Part shown: piece after piece, positions 12,180-22,899 of the stretch
Layout: every line of letters begins with the position of its first letter
Numbering within the stretch: the first letter of the stretch is position 1
NCBI GenBank assembly: GCA_024663395.1
Contig: JANFAH010000022.1
Span: 868,001 to 932,000 of the forward strand
Source: Pisolithus tinctorius
Taxonomy: Eukaryota; Basidiomycota; Agaricomycetes; Boletales; Pisolithaceae
DNA: 64,000 nucleotides
Direction of reading: 5' to 3'
Made by a program: the position numbers and the translations under genes
Notes under the pieces: generated by a model
Seen by the model: only the letters and a program-made list of their open reading frames with translations
Told to the model about the DNA's origin: nothing
Database searches by the model: none

Positions 12180-13860
12180 GTGATCTGATCAATATGTTGT
12201 GATGCCATACATGCGATTGGTGTTGGGCCCATCTTATGTTATGACAGGGGTGGATCTTACTAGATGGACCCATCCTTGTTTTATGGCAATATAAAAGATA
12301 TTACTGAAGGGCCCATCCATATGTTATGACCATATAAATAATACTGCTGAAGGGCCCATCCTTATGTTGTGACCACATAAATGATACTGCTGAAGGGCCC
12401 TTCCATATGTTGTAATGCTATAAATGATATTACTGATGGGCCTGTCTATGTGTTGTGACACTGTAAATGATATAACTGACAGGCCCATCTTTATGTTGTG
12501 ACAGGCATACATGTTGCTATTGACGAGCCCATCCATGTGTTGTGACCTTGTAATTGATATTACTGATGGGCCCATCCATCTGTTGTGACAATGTAATTGA
12601 TAATACTGACTGGCCCATCTTTATGTTGTGACATGGGTGCATCTTACTAGATGGGCCTGTCCATGTGTTGAGACCCTGTAAATGATATATATTGAAGGGC
12701 CCATCTGTATGTTGCAACAGGTACATCTTACTATGGATGGGCCCACCCATGTGTTGTGATGGTATAAATGGCATTACAGAAGGGCCTGTCCATATGTTGT
12801 GATGCTATAAATGATATTACTGATGGGTTCATCTTTATGTTGTGACAGGGGTGCATCTTACTAGACAGACCCATCTATGTGTTGTGACACTGTAAATGAT
12901 ATTACTGACAGGCCTGTCTTTATGTTGTGACAGGCATACATGTTGCTATTGACAGGCCCATTCATGTGTTGTGACCATGTAATTGATATTACTGACAGGC
13001 CCGTCCTTATGTTGCAACAGGGGTGTATCTTACTAGATGGGCATGTCTATGTGTTGTGACACTGTAAATGATATTACTGATGGGCCCGTCTTTATGTTGT
13101 GACAGGCATACATGTTGCTATTGACAGGCCCATCCATGTGTTGTGACCATGTAATTGATATTACTGATGGGCCTGTCTATGTGTTGTGACACTGTAAATG
13201 ATATTACTGACAGGCCTGTCTTTATGTTGTGACAGGTACATCTTACTATGGATGGGCCCACCCATGTGTTGTGATGGTATAAATGATATTATGGAAGGGC
13301 CCATCCATATGTTTTGATGCTATAAATGATATTACTGACAGGCCCATCTTTATGTTATGGCAGGGATGCATCTTACTAGACAGGCCCATCTATGTGTTGC
13401 AACACTGTCAATGATATTACTGATGGGCCTGTCCTTATGTTGGGACAGGCATACATCTTGCTATGGACAGGCCCATCTATATGTTGTGACAGGGGTATAT
13501 TATCCCAAAGACAGGCCCTTCCATATGTTGCCAACTCTGTAATCCATCATAGAGGGGCCCCTCTTTATGTTGTGACCCTATAAAGCATATGATGGGTGGG
13601 CCCATCCATATGTTGTGACCTTCTTCATGATACAATAGGTGGGCCTGTCCATGTCTTACAGTAGCTCAGCATACTTACTTGGTCATGGGCCTGTCTATAT
13701 GTTGCAGCATCCTTACCCTCCACAGGCCCTCCCATATGTTGCTCTCACTATAGGCCCTCAGGCCTGTCCATGTGTCATGGCTAATCTATTTAGACAGGCC
13801 TGTCACAGGGTCTATATAAGTGTTGGCATTTTGGCATGCAGGCTACCTATATGTTGTGAC
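12180..13860. repeat. minisatellite of 43-44-bp units
   Basis: About 35 to 38 imperfect head-to-tail units share the core GGGCCCATCCATATGTTGTG followed by an AT-rich half ending in GATATTACTGA. Most consecutive units measured are 43 or 44 bp; some are longer hybrids with a CATCTTACTAGA segment. Divergence is mostly transitions. No spacer-repeat alternation is present. The array ends about 16 bp before the DHHC homology resumes, so it forms the right end of the 13.6-kb insertion. It could be subterminal transposon sequence. Confidence 0.9.
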
Positions 13861-13876
13861 TAAATGGACTACATGG

Positions 13877-15230
13877 GGTCTTACTGTTAAGTGCTACAGT
13901 GTGTGACTTATTTATTCAATCAGAGCCTCCAAACCACCCATTCATTCATCTGGCATTTGCATTGAATATGGGACTTTGTGTGTATAATTTCATTGAGCAA
14001 TTATGCTTGATCCTGGCACATGTCCTCATCCAGTCAATGATGGAGAGCTCAAGGCTGTAAGTTGACCTGTTTCTTAAACCTATCATTATATCATTAGCTT
14101 GGTATTGTCACAGATCATTGAGGAGCTCACTTCAGAAGGGCAACTTAATGGTCAAACACTCTGTATACAATGCATGATACATCATAGGTGTTGCTGTTGC
14201 CACTTCAGGATTCCTTAGTTATTTCCTCCAGGAAAAGAAACCTCTTTTCTCAAAACATTGTCATATGTGGGATTGGTGTGTGGCTAGAAGTGATCAGTAA
14301 GTTTCTGGAGTTGCAGCAATTCTTACAAATTTACATACCATCCACAGCCATTGTCCATGGATATGGAACTGTGGTGTGTACTTGCTAAGACTTCAACATT
14401 CAATTTCTGACATTTGCTTTCAGTCAGCTCTAACAATCACCAACAATTCCTTATGTTTGTCACTACATTAGTTATGGTGTAGGATATGTCCAAGTAGCTG
14501 TATAATATGAGCTAGATGGCTTAGGTAACAACAATAAAATGAAGGGAATGAATTGCTCATCCCAAGGGATTCTGGACTGTCAAGACTAGAAGGTGGGACT
14601 CAGCACTTTGTAGCAGTAATGATTTGTGATGTGTGCAGTGTGGTCCATGGTGTAGTACTGGCAGTGTGAGTGTTGCAAGTCGTATATGTAGTTTGTGCAC
14701 AGTGGTATGCAAGACATGCAGTGCAGGCGAAGTGAAAAGGAAACTCATAGTGACCTTCCAAGTCCCAAAAGGTATCATTCTGTACCTAAGTACAAGGTGT
14801 TATAGTCTGGGCAAATCTGGAACCTAAGTAAGACAGGGTACAAGTAAAGGACAGCTGCACAACAGTGCATGCACACAAGACAGGCCAGAACAGGGGCCAA
14901 GGGTATACTACTAGCATAAAGGGAAGAGAGACCATGGTAAAAGAAAAGAGTCTGAAAGAAAGAATGTGACTGGAGCACAGCAGCTGCAGGTATAGCATTG
15001 CATGAGAGGGAGCAAGGGCATGGGAAGGTAGCAAGGTAGGCAGGAAGGCAGTACATGAACAATGGTGGATGTGAGTGGTCTGGGGACATAATGACAGTTG
15101 CAGAATGGTCAATGATAGGGGCTTATGTGTCCAAGGAATGTGGATTCCTTACAATGGGCATCATCCTTTTCAACTATTTGACCTATGAGTGTAAGTCCAT
15201 TGAACCAGCAAAAGCTCACTGACCTCACTA
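13877..15230 (+). pseudogene. DHHC palmitoyltransferase, unit 1, central exons
   Basis: Homology with 41,750-42,420 of unit 2 resumes and covers the exon before the cysteine-rich domain, the DHHC exons and the intron after them. In the cysteine-rich domain the codons read HCHMWDWC where the unit 2 copy reads HCRMCDRC. Zinc-binding Cys and neighbouring Arg codons have changed by C-to-T transitions. The DHHCPW codons are still split by an intron as in unit 2. A 676-bp LTR-like element is inserted at 14,478, and a Tc1-like element cuts the gene at 15,231. The C-terminal exon present in unit 2 at 42,432-43,174 is absent here. Confidence 0.85.
14478..15153. mobile_element. 676-bp solo-LTR-like insertion with 4-bp target duplication
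   Basis: The DHHC homology is interrupted exactly by a segment that starts TGTAGGATATG and ends CCTTACA, with TG...CA termini. It is flanked by ATGG at 14,474-14,477 and again at 15,154-15,157. Removing the segment and one ATGG restores the sequence seen in unit 2. The termini form a short imperfect inverted repeat. No coding capacity is evident. TG...CA ends and a short target duplication are typical of a solo LTR left by recombination of an LTR retrotransposon. Confidence 0.75.
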
Positions 15231-15897
15231 CAGTGGCTCAAAAAAGTGTCCCAATGTTGGGTGATTGTGGAAAGAGTTGAGATTTATGAGAGAGCCAATA
15301 GGAATTAGTGCAAACTCTTGCAGGACCAAACATAATACTAACTGTTGCCTTGACAATGTGGGATTGCTTATGTAATTTGGTTGACATGGCACCAAGATAT
15401 AACCAATTTAAAATGACATGTCATTGGGACACTTTTTTGAGCATGATGTTGTCAGTCATTATTTAGTAAATAACATGCAGATTTGACAACTTCTGAGGGA
15501 TTTTGTGCTTCGACCCTGACTGATTATGTAATGAACATAATCCTGAACCATAAAAATGGCTTGGGTCCCACTCAGCTAACCCTACTTCACCATGAAATGC
15601 ATTTTTGCCACTGCTAGAGCAACTATCCACCTTCTTTCTGAATCTGGCCTTTCTGCTTATCAAATCTCCTCTACAACTGGTCAGGGGAGCTCTACTGTGG
15701 CCAGAGTCATCAAAGAGTTCCAGCTAGATTAAGGAAAACCTCAAACTAGGACATCCTTACCAGCATTCTCCTCCTGGCAGAGGAGAATAGTCTCTAGTAT
15801 GACCTCTGTAAAATGCTGTCCAGGCTACCCATATAATGTATGTGGCCCTTTCCTCTCCTGTCACTTCCCAAACTGTTTGCAGTGTTTGCAGTGTGCT
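15231..15897 (+). mobile_element. Tc1/mariner-like transposon remnant
   Basis: Immediately after a TA dinucleotide the DHHC homology gives way to CAGTGGCTCAAAAAAGTGTC, a typical Tc1 terminal sequence. The inverted complement of its inner part occurs at 15,422-15,441. From an ATG at 15,590 a frame encodes a Tc1-type helix-turn-helix start (LLSESGLSAYQISSTTGQG, then STVARVIKEF). It breaks at a stop and continues as a degraded second HTH to about 15,890. The right terminus and the DDE domain are missing. Homology with the unit 2 DHHC-NLR spacer resumes at 15,898, so the insertion came with a deletion of the DHHC C-terminal exon. Confidence 0.65.
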
Positions 15898-16383
15898 CAA
15901 TCTGGTTTTCTTATACCTTGTGTCCAATGTGTACACTATCCTGAATTCCTGTCTTGTGTAAATTGATCTATGATACTTTTTGTAAACCATGGAGTTTGTG
16001 CACCTAGATGATGTAAAGCATGCAAAATCAGGTGTGACATTCTGTACCTGACTGCACAAATATGCAAACCTCAAGTCATAAGTGCATGACAGACAATGGA
16101 GAAGACTTTGAACTTTGTCTCTCTCAGAATGTTTGTGATTATAATTTCAGAATTCAAGCTGTGGATTTTTTACTACAAGTGTTCCTGTCTTAAATATTGT
16201 TGGCCATGTGGTGAAACTAACTAGAGGGGATGCCATTTCCACCATAAAGACAATTTTCATCTAAATCTGAATCTGTTGAGTTGGCAATCATGATATGATA
16301 TTGGTCAATCCTTACTAATCACAGGTATTACCACTATTGTTTACATGCAAAGAAATACAAACTCATGTGCTGTAATGGAAAGA
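15898..16383. other. intergenic spacer downstream of DHHC and NLR
   Basis: This convergent spacer is conserved with 43,190-43,675 in unit 2. It holds no coding sequence that I can see. It should contain the 3' ends of both convergent genes. Like the neighbouring WD40 half of the NLR gene it is nearly devoid of CpG. Confidence 0.6.
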
Positions 16384-19300
16384 CTAGGCAGGTAGCTTGA
16401 AACATTCATGCCATCTATTGCCATGAGCTGTCTGACTCAAGTCCAGCTCTATGCGAGAACCTCGAGGAATGACTACCCTGGTCCACATTGAGTACCACTG
16501 CCCCCAGAAGGATGGGGGTATCCAAAGTAACAGTCTACCCTTTGGGGCTCTGACCCAGCCATCACTGTGCAACTTGACTGGTTCATTCTCTATATCTGGA
16601 TCCTCATATTGAAGTCCATCAAGAAGTTGTGCAGTGTCATGAATTGCATGTGAAGGGTTTGATGAGAAACAAACAAGGCATGCTACAACCCCATGCTCCT
16701 CCAGAGGATAGCCAATTTGCACACCTCTCTCAGCATCCCAGATCCTCACAGTCTTGTCCGTAGAGCCAGAGACAATCCTCTTCCCATCAGGGGAGAATGC
16801 AACTGAGGTGACCGCCTCTGTATGCCCCTCAAGAGGGCATCCAACTTGGACACCTCCCTCAGCATCCCAGACCCCCACAGTCATGTCCAAAGAGCCTGAG
16901 ACAATCCACTTCCCATCAGGGGAGAATGCAACTGAGTAGACTTCCTCTGTATGGCCCTCAAGAGGGCTGCCAATTTGAACACCTCTCTCAGCATCCCAGA
17001 CCATCACAGTGTCATCCTCTGAGCCTGAGACAATCCTCTTCCCATCAGGGGAGAATGCAACTGAGTAGACTGGCTGTGTATGCCCCTCAAGAGGGCTGCC
17101 AATTTGGACACCTCTCTCAGCATCCCAGACCCTCACAGTCTTGTCCTCTGAGCCTGAGACAATCCTCTTCCCATCAGGGGAGAATGCAACTGAGGTGACT
17201 GACTCTGTATGCCCCTCAAGAGGGCTGCCAATTTGGACACCTCTCTCAGCATCCCAGACCCTCACAGTCTTGTCCTCTGAGCCTGAGACAATCCTCTTCC
17301 CACCAGGGGAGAATGCAACTGAGTTGACTGGCCATGTATGCCCCTCCAGAGGGCCGCCAAATTGGACACCTCTCTCAGCATCCCAGACCCTCACAGTCTT
17401 GTCCCTTGAGCCTGAGACAATCCTCTTCCCATCAGGGGAGAATGCAACTGAGTTGACTTCCTCTGTATGGCCCTCAAGAGGGCTGCCAATTTGGACACCT
17501 CTCTCAGCATCCCAGACCCTCACAATCTTGTCCCAAGAGCCTGAGACAATCCTCTTCCCATCAGGGGAGAATGCAACTGAGTAGACCTCCTCTGTATGGC
17601 CCTCAAGAGGGCTGCCAATTTGGACACCTCTCTCAGCATCCCAGACCCTCACAGTGACATCATTTGAGCCTGAGACAATCCTCTTCCCATCAGGGGAGAA
17701 TGCAACTGAGTAGACTTCCTCTGGATGGCCCTCAAGAGGGCTGCCAATTTGGACACCTCTCTCAGCATCCCAGACCCTCACAGTCTTGTCCCTTGAGCCT
17801 GAGACAATCCTCTTCCCATCAGGGGAGAATGCAACTGAGTAGACTTCCTCAGTATGGCCCTCAAGAGGGCTGCCAATTTGGACACCTCTCTCAGCATCCC
17901 AGACCCTCACAGTGTCATCCTCTGAGCCTGAGACAATCCTCTTCCCATCAGGGGAGAATGCAACTGAGTAGACTGGCTGTGTATGCCCCTCAAGAGGGCT
18001 GCCAATTTGGACACCTCTCTCAGCATCCCAGACCCTCACAGTCTTGTCCTCTGAGCCTGAGACAATCCTCTTCCCATCAGGGGAGAATGCAACTGAGTAG
18101 ACAAACTCTGTATGCCCCTCAAGAGGGCTGCCAATTTGAACACCTCTCTCAGCATCCCAGACCCTCACAGTCTTGTCCCTTGAGCTTGAGACAATCCTCT
18201 TCCCATCAGGGGAGAATGCAACTGAGTAGACAAACTCTGTATGCCCCTCAAGAGGGCTGCCAATTTGGACACCTCTCTCAGCATCCCAGACCCTCACAGT
18301 CTTGTCCCTTGAGCCTGAGACAATCCTCTTCCCATCAGGGGAGAATGCAACTGAGGTGACTGACCAAGTATGCCCCTCAAGAGGGCTGCCAATTTGGACA
18401 CCTCTCTCAGCATCCCAGACCCTCACAGTCTTGTCCCAAGCACCTGAGACAATCCTCTTCCCATCAGGGGAGAATGCAACTGAGTTGACTGTAGTATCAT
18501 GCCCCTGTAAGCAAAGCTGGACAGCTGGCCAATCTTCAAGTCCTCCATGAGCAACTTGAACAAGGTTTGAAAATTTTGGCATGAGCATTTTTGCTACCAT
18601 GGTATTCAAAGGGGTAAATGGCAGTGCAGAGATGTAAAGGTGTGGAGCACTGTGTGAGATTGCACTGCCAAAGTTGTGAATGAACTTGATCCCATCTTGT
18701 GCCAATGCTATGGTCTCTTCAAAACCACTTTGTGTCTTTGACTTGACATTAGTTGATATCAGATGTGAAAACTCAATACTCACCAGCAGCCATGTCACAG
18801 TGCACCTAAGAGCATCTGTAGCAATTCCCAACATACCAAGAAGGCTTAGAGCCTCTAGCCAGAAGAGTAGCTTTTCACTTCCAAGCACCCCCTCCACCAA
18901 TTTTGCAATTCCCCAGTCAAATGCTGTTCTCTCCAGATGTTGGGCCCAGAACCTGCATGAGTAAGATAGATGGGGTGGAATATTTTCGTTGATTCTCCCT
19001 TCCAAACCAGCAACCTCGGAGTTACTCAAGTATGAACTTTCAAGTCCACATATATTGAAACGCAGGTCATTCGAAAGAATCCCCAGTGAGGCGAACGCAA
19101 GGTTGTACATGTTGGGTTCACCAACAAAGTATGTCTGACTCCGTGCAGGGTCAATGAGGAAGTCGTAGAACGATGCATGTAGTGGTCGCACAGGAGAAGA
19201 CTGATCTGTAACACCACTCAATAGCAAGGACATGGATTCAAGAATGGCAGCCATGTCGTGACGATCCTCGTTGGCAGGGAAGCGACTGCGCATCTTGCAT

Positions 19301-21536
19301 AGTGCATCTATTTGCAGAGGTTCGAGCGTCAAAATGATCTGCTGCATGACAGAGCGGAATTGCATGAGCGCAATCTGGTCATTGGGGATGGCATTTTTGA
19401 GAATTGCTTGGTACATGGCATCCAGTAGTCCACCTGACGGAAGAAGCATGATATTGTTGAAGCGTTCCTTGACCGATCCGTTCTTGACCGTACGACCCGG
19501 GTTTACGAACTCGCAGGCCAGACGGGCCCATTCAAACAGACCTTCCGCCTTCTGGGCAATCCTATAGACTTCGATGGCTCCAATATCCCGAAGAGGCCCC
19601 AGTCTTCTCATAATATACAGACGGATATCATTTTCCTCTGACGCCGCAGGGATGTTGTCCAACGAGGTCGTCTTCATATGCCGAGCGGCACTGAATTCAT
19701 TCTCGATATCAGGAAATGGACGGGATGTTACGAGGATGCGAACATTGCGAGGTAGGTCAGCAGTCTGCGCAGCCGCAAGCACCGACAACAGGCGCTTCCG
19801 CGATCCTTCTGGACCGCTTTCGTCCAATGCGTCGACGACGATGACCACATTCCCAACCATATGACCAGAGACCTCACACAAAGGTTCCAAAATGAGCTTC
19901 TGCCACTGCAGCGCGACATCAGAGGAGGTCTTCAGAGATTCATCTGTCGCAAGTGCACCCGCTAAGGCTCGCCGGAATGCGGGATCACGTCCTGCCAAAT
20001 CGCACGCGATGGTTCTGAATATCTTTTTTTCAAGATGCTCGGCCTGCCAGTCACGGGCAAAGCAAAAACAGGACCCGACCCCTCCAACGTTCTCAAACCA
20101 CAGAGCAATCGTATGTGCAATGGCAGATTTCCCTTTGCCAGCCTGCCCATGGAGCCAGAGAATGCGCGGAACATTTTCATCGGTGTCATAGATCCAGTCG
20201 ATAATCTCCGTAAGGATGTCAGTTCTAGTCCCGTCGAGGCATTTCTTGGTCCAGTTGGGACCTGCACCTCTGGCACGGACCAAACCGTCCAAGTCCAGGT
20301 CTTCAAGTACGCGGAACGCATCAACCCGGACGCCCCGATCTTCGCGGCGCCGGTACTGTTCCATCAGGTCGTCTAGTGCCTGAGTGTACGCAATGGAAAC
20401 GTCCTGCGTCTCATATTCTACGTCTTTCCCCGAACTCTTCCCTGATGCCACGTTTCATTAGGCTTGGGTGGTGAGCAAGTGTGATGGACGTACAGAAGTC
20501 CTCTGACGCGGAATAATTCTTGACGAACTGCACCGCACCACTGGTCATCAGTGCGATCTTCGCGAAGGTTTCCCGCATCCCAGACATGTCCTTGGGGGTA
20601 GCTTCTTCCGTGAGAAATTCGTAAACCTTCTTGATCGTATCCAGCAGGCGGGACAGCCGCTCGTCTCGGATCTCTTGAACTACGAACATCTATGTACGAC
20701 TTCCTAAGATGAGGAATGCATCCAAGAATGATAACGTACCTGAGAAACGGCTGCTAACATTCCCAGCGTCATCCGGGCGTAGGGATGGATCTGGCGCAGA
20801 TGTGCAGTCAGAAGATGTATGTAGAGACATGAGCGCCTACCTTAGTAATGGTGGTAACGACTTGATTGAAAGCTTTGAACGGCTTTAGATACGTATCGGG
20901 AGGGCTTTGAGTCTCAGCGAACGCCGCACTTGCAACACAGGGATGGTGAATAGCGTCTTCATCGGTAGTCGATGTGGAACCCATCCTGAAAGTCGGCTCA
21001 ATGGCTGACATCTGAATCTGTTCAGCGAGCTCATTCAAAATCTCTGGAATATTAAAAGGGAGTAGATTACATACTTCATGGGTTGCAGCAGCCTGAAGTT
21101 GCCTTTGTTCTCTTTGTTCGTAAGTCACCCGACCAATATGTGTGTCGGCGCTCTCTCCGGTCGCGGAAGCTGCGTAACTTGGCTCGGAGGGATGGGAGAA
21201 TGCCGACATTGGCCCTTGAGAGACGCTGCCCGACGCTTGAGTGTGAGAGGGTATGTGCCCAGCAGTAATCTGAGATGGTCCCTGTGACTGATTTTTAGCC
21301 AATTGACATATACGATCGGGAGAAAGGAGTAATCTACGTACCGAAGAAGGGTCGAAGTTGGGTCGGTTCGTATCGGTAGTGCGAGGTTTCTTTGACTGCT
21401 TACCGGACATTGCGAAGAAATGAGTAAGTCGACAGATACCACCGACAGAAATGAAAGAGCGCCCTACCGAGGGTGGATCAGAGGTGGATGGATCCGCAGG
21501 GCTGAAGGGACGTTTCTTTGACTGCTCGCTATCCAT
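16384..21536 (-). CDS. NACHT-WD40 NLR (STAND) protein, unit 1, apparently intact
   Basis: This is a fungal NOD-like receptor of the HET-E/HNWD type, thought to act in non-self recognition and regulated cell death. Exons on the minus strand: leader 21,410-21,342 (or an alternative start at 21,536), 21,287-20,841, 20,790-20,740, 20,689-20,494 and 20,441-16,384. The four introns joining these exons are 50-54 bp. From the ATG at 21,410 the product is about 1,606 residues. A helical N-terminal region resembles Goodbye-type STAND domains, though I am unsure of that. It precedes a NACHT domain with Walker A GQAGKGKSA (near 20,148) and Walker B VVIVVDALDES. After a helical linker come 14 WD40 repeats of 43 residues (16,705-18,510) and a short C-terminal domain. 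No stop or frameshift is seen. CpG is abundant up to about 18,987 and very rare in the WD40 half. Divergent to the ADH remnant. Confidence 0.9.
16705..18510 (-). repeat. 14 near-identical 129-bp WD40-coding repeats of NLR 1
   Basis: Fourteen head-to-tail 129-bp units each encode one 43-residue WD40 repeat (LEGHT..V.SVAFSPDGK, then RIVSGS.D.TVRVWDAERG). Outside the first and the last two units the sequence is almost invariant. Differences concentrate at repeat residues 6, 7, 9, 25 and 27, where Glu, Trp, Gln, Ser, Phe, Pro, Tyr, Asn, Thr, Arg, Lys and others alternate. This is the high-internal-conservation pattern known for NLR ligand-binding WD40 domains, which undergo repeat shuffling and diversifying selection at surface positions. 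Confidence 0.95.
21342..21536 (-). repeat. duplicated leader exon of NLR 1
   Basis: Two ATG-headed segments 126 bp apart (21,536 and 21,410) encode similar starts: MDSEQSKKRPF...DPPS and MSGKQSKKPRT...DPSS. Each is followed by a GT donor and by similar downstream text. Either can be spliced in phase to the exon at 21,287. If the first is used, its intron would end at a ...GGTAAG acceptor just before the second QSKK codons. Unit 2 has the same duplication, but there the second segment contains TAG after MTG, leaving only the first start usable. Confidence 0.6.
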
Positions 21537-22095
21537 TGAGAAATGGGTAATTCGTATGAGGTTTGCGAGTTCGATTGGATTGGAGAATGAGTGTCAACGA
21601 GGACAGAGTAGCTTGAAGGGCTGTGGATGTGCAGACTGCCACGAGGACCAACTCGCACAGCTGACACGTGCCAGCAGCGACGCAATTGGACGACCCGCTC
21701 CAGGCTATCAATTTCACTCCCTGGCGGGACACCTCCACTCTTACGGGAGCACTAGTCGCAGCATCGCGAAGCATCTCGAGAGTAATTCAGATTTACCAAA
21801 TATTCACATCTTATAGCCTCCCCCACTCTCGAAATGACCTCGTAAGACAGCAACTTATTGTTAGGTGTAATTACTATTGACGTCCAGTAAACTTCTTACA
21901 GGCGCGATCGGCGGACCGTCGTCTACATGCTGAGTAGTGTCAACGTGCATTTATGACCTTTACCATACGCAACAAGCCGTATAAATATGTGATCAGTGCG
22001 AGGCAGGAAACGGAAGACGGTGACCGTGCTAGTAAACCTAGCTCAGACGACTCATGGATATCGATCTCCAGTGAGTTCTCTTGCGAGGAGCTTTG
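21537..22095. promoter_or_regulatory. divergent promoter region between NLR 1 and the ADH remnant
   Basis: This CpG-rich, non-coding interval is shared with 48,055-48,672 in unit 2. The NLR gene and the ADH gene are transcribed away from it in both units. I see no clear TATA box that I would assign. A purine/pyrimidine-mixed stretch near 21,600-21,700 is less conserved between units, and unit 2 carries a short extra segment near 48,225-48,275. Confidence 0.4.
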
Positions 22096-22663
22096 ATGGT
22101 ATACAAAGGACATGTACTACTTCGACAGAGTGACAAACCTCCGAACTTAAGACTTGTGCCGGCTTGCATATCGCCTTCGCGAGCAAATGAAGTTACAATC
22201 GAGATCCACGCTGCATCCCTCCAGGCAAATAACTCACTTTCGCATGTCGACATGCTACCGATCCTCTCTTCGCGTAATGCCGTGATCAGCTTATAGATCA
22301 TCGCAGATATGGAGGGTGCGTGTGCCATCTTGCGGTATCCGCCGTTCCTCGTTTGAAGGTGCGCGGAATTAACGATTTGGTTCTGTGCTCCGGCGGGGAA
22401 GGTGAGGTTGTAGCAGTTGGAGTGGATGTCAAATGGTGGAAGGTCGGAGACTGTGTCTGCTCTAACTTCGTACTGGAGCACGTTTGTGGAGATCTGACGC
22501 AGGAGATCAAGGCCAGTGACCTCGGTGGGGACACTGATGGCGTCCTGAGGAAATACGTCAATGTTCCTGCTTATGCGCCCCCAGGCCATGCGTCGTCGCT
22601 GAATCCCTAGCCAGTCTATTATCTGTATTCCCGACCTCTTGTCATATGAAGAGGCTTCGACCC
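22096..22663 (+). pseudogene. zinc-type alcohol dehydrogenase (MDR family), 5' fragment, unit 1
   Basis: From the ATG at 22,096 the frame encodes the N-terminal GroES-like domain of an NAD(P)-dependent medium-chain dehydrogenase (MVYKGHVLLRQSDKPPNL, then EVTIEIHAASLQANN). After a damaged middle it continues with VVAVGVDVKWWKVGD, NFVLEHVCGD, EIKASDLGGDTDGVLRKY and the last codons before YEEAST. Homology with unit 2 stops at 22,663 inside the YEEAST motif, where transposon-derived sequence begins. The nucleotide-binding Rossmann half is therefore gone. The family oxidises alcohols or reduces aldehydes and quinones; no substrate can be inferred here. Confidence 0.75.
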
Positions 22664-22899
22664 GTCGGAAAATTATTCAGTCCATTGCAATGATGTCAGA
22701 TTTTTACATGGTGATAATCAGTTCATGATAAGATTGCATGTGAGAGTGTGGAGTTGCAATATGCTGGCAATGCCATTGCAATGCCCTTTGCAACAGCGAC
22801 CACTACTGTCTGTGTCTTGCTTTGCTGTCCACTCGTTTTTCTTTATTGTATTTACTGTCTTTACTCTCACAGGATGCATTCCCTTTGTCAACCAGTAGT

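Larger units (their letters stand above)
245..13876. mobile_element. 13.6-kb composite transposon insertion splitting the unit 1 DHHC gene
   Basis: The DHHC homology with unit 2 breaks after base 244 and resumes at 13,877, so everything between is absent from the paralogous locus. About 65 bp present in unit 2 (exon end and intron start) are missing at the junction. Inside are a copia remnant, a CxC2-type KDZ transposase, a TET/JBP-like dioxygenase remnant, unidentified plus-strand remnants and a minisatellite. I could not find matching terminal inverted repeats at the two edges. It may therefore be nested insertions rather than one large KDZ element. The region is strongly CpG-poor. Confidence 0.75.

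Noticed and set aside
12180..13860. Regular short repeats that might suggest a CRISPR array
   Set aside because: Units are head to tail without unique spacers, and the DNA is from a eukaryote; it is a minisatellite.
16754..18550. Long open frames on the plus strand opposite the WD40 array of NLR 1
   Set aside because: They repeat with the 129-bp period and are antisense shadows of a repetitive coding sequence; no family resemblance.
20411..20451. GTG at 20,451 as the start of NLR 1
   Set aside because: It lies in the 52-bp intron between 20,493 and 20,442; splicing joins DF to WKSSGKDVEYE and extends the protein upstream.
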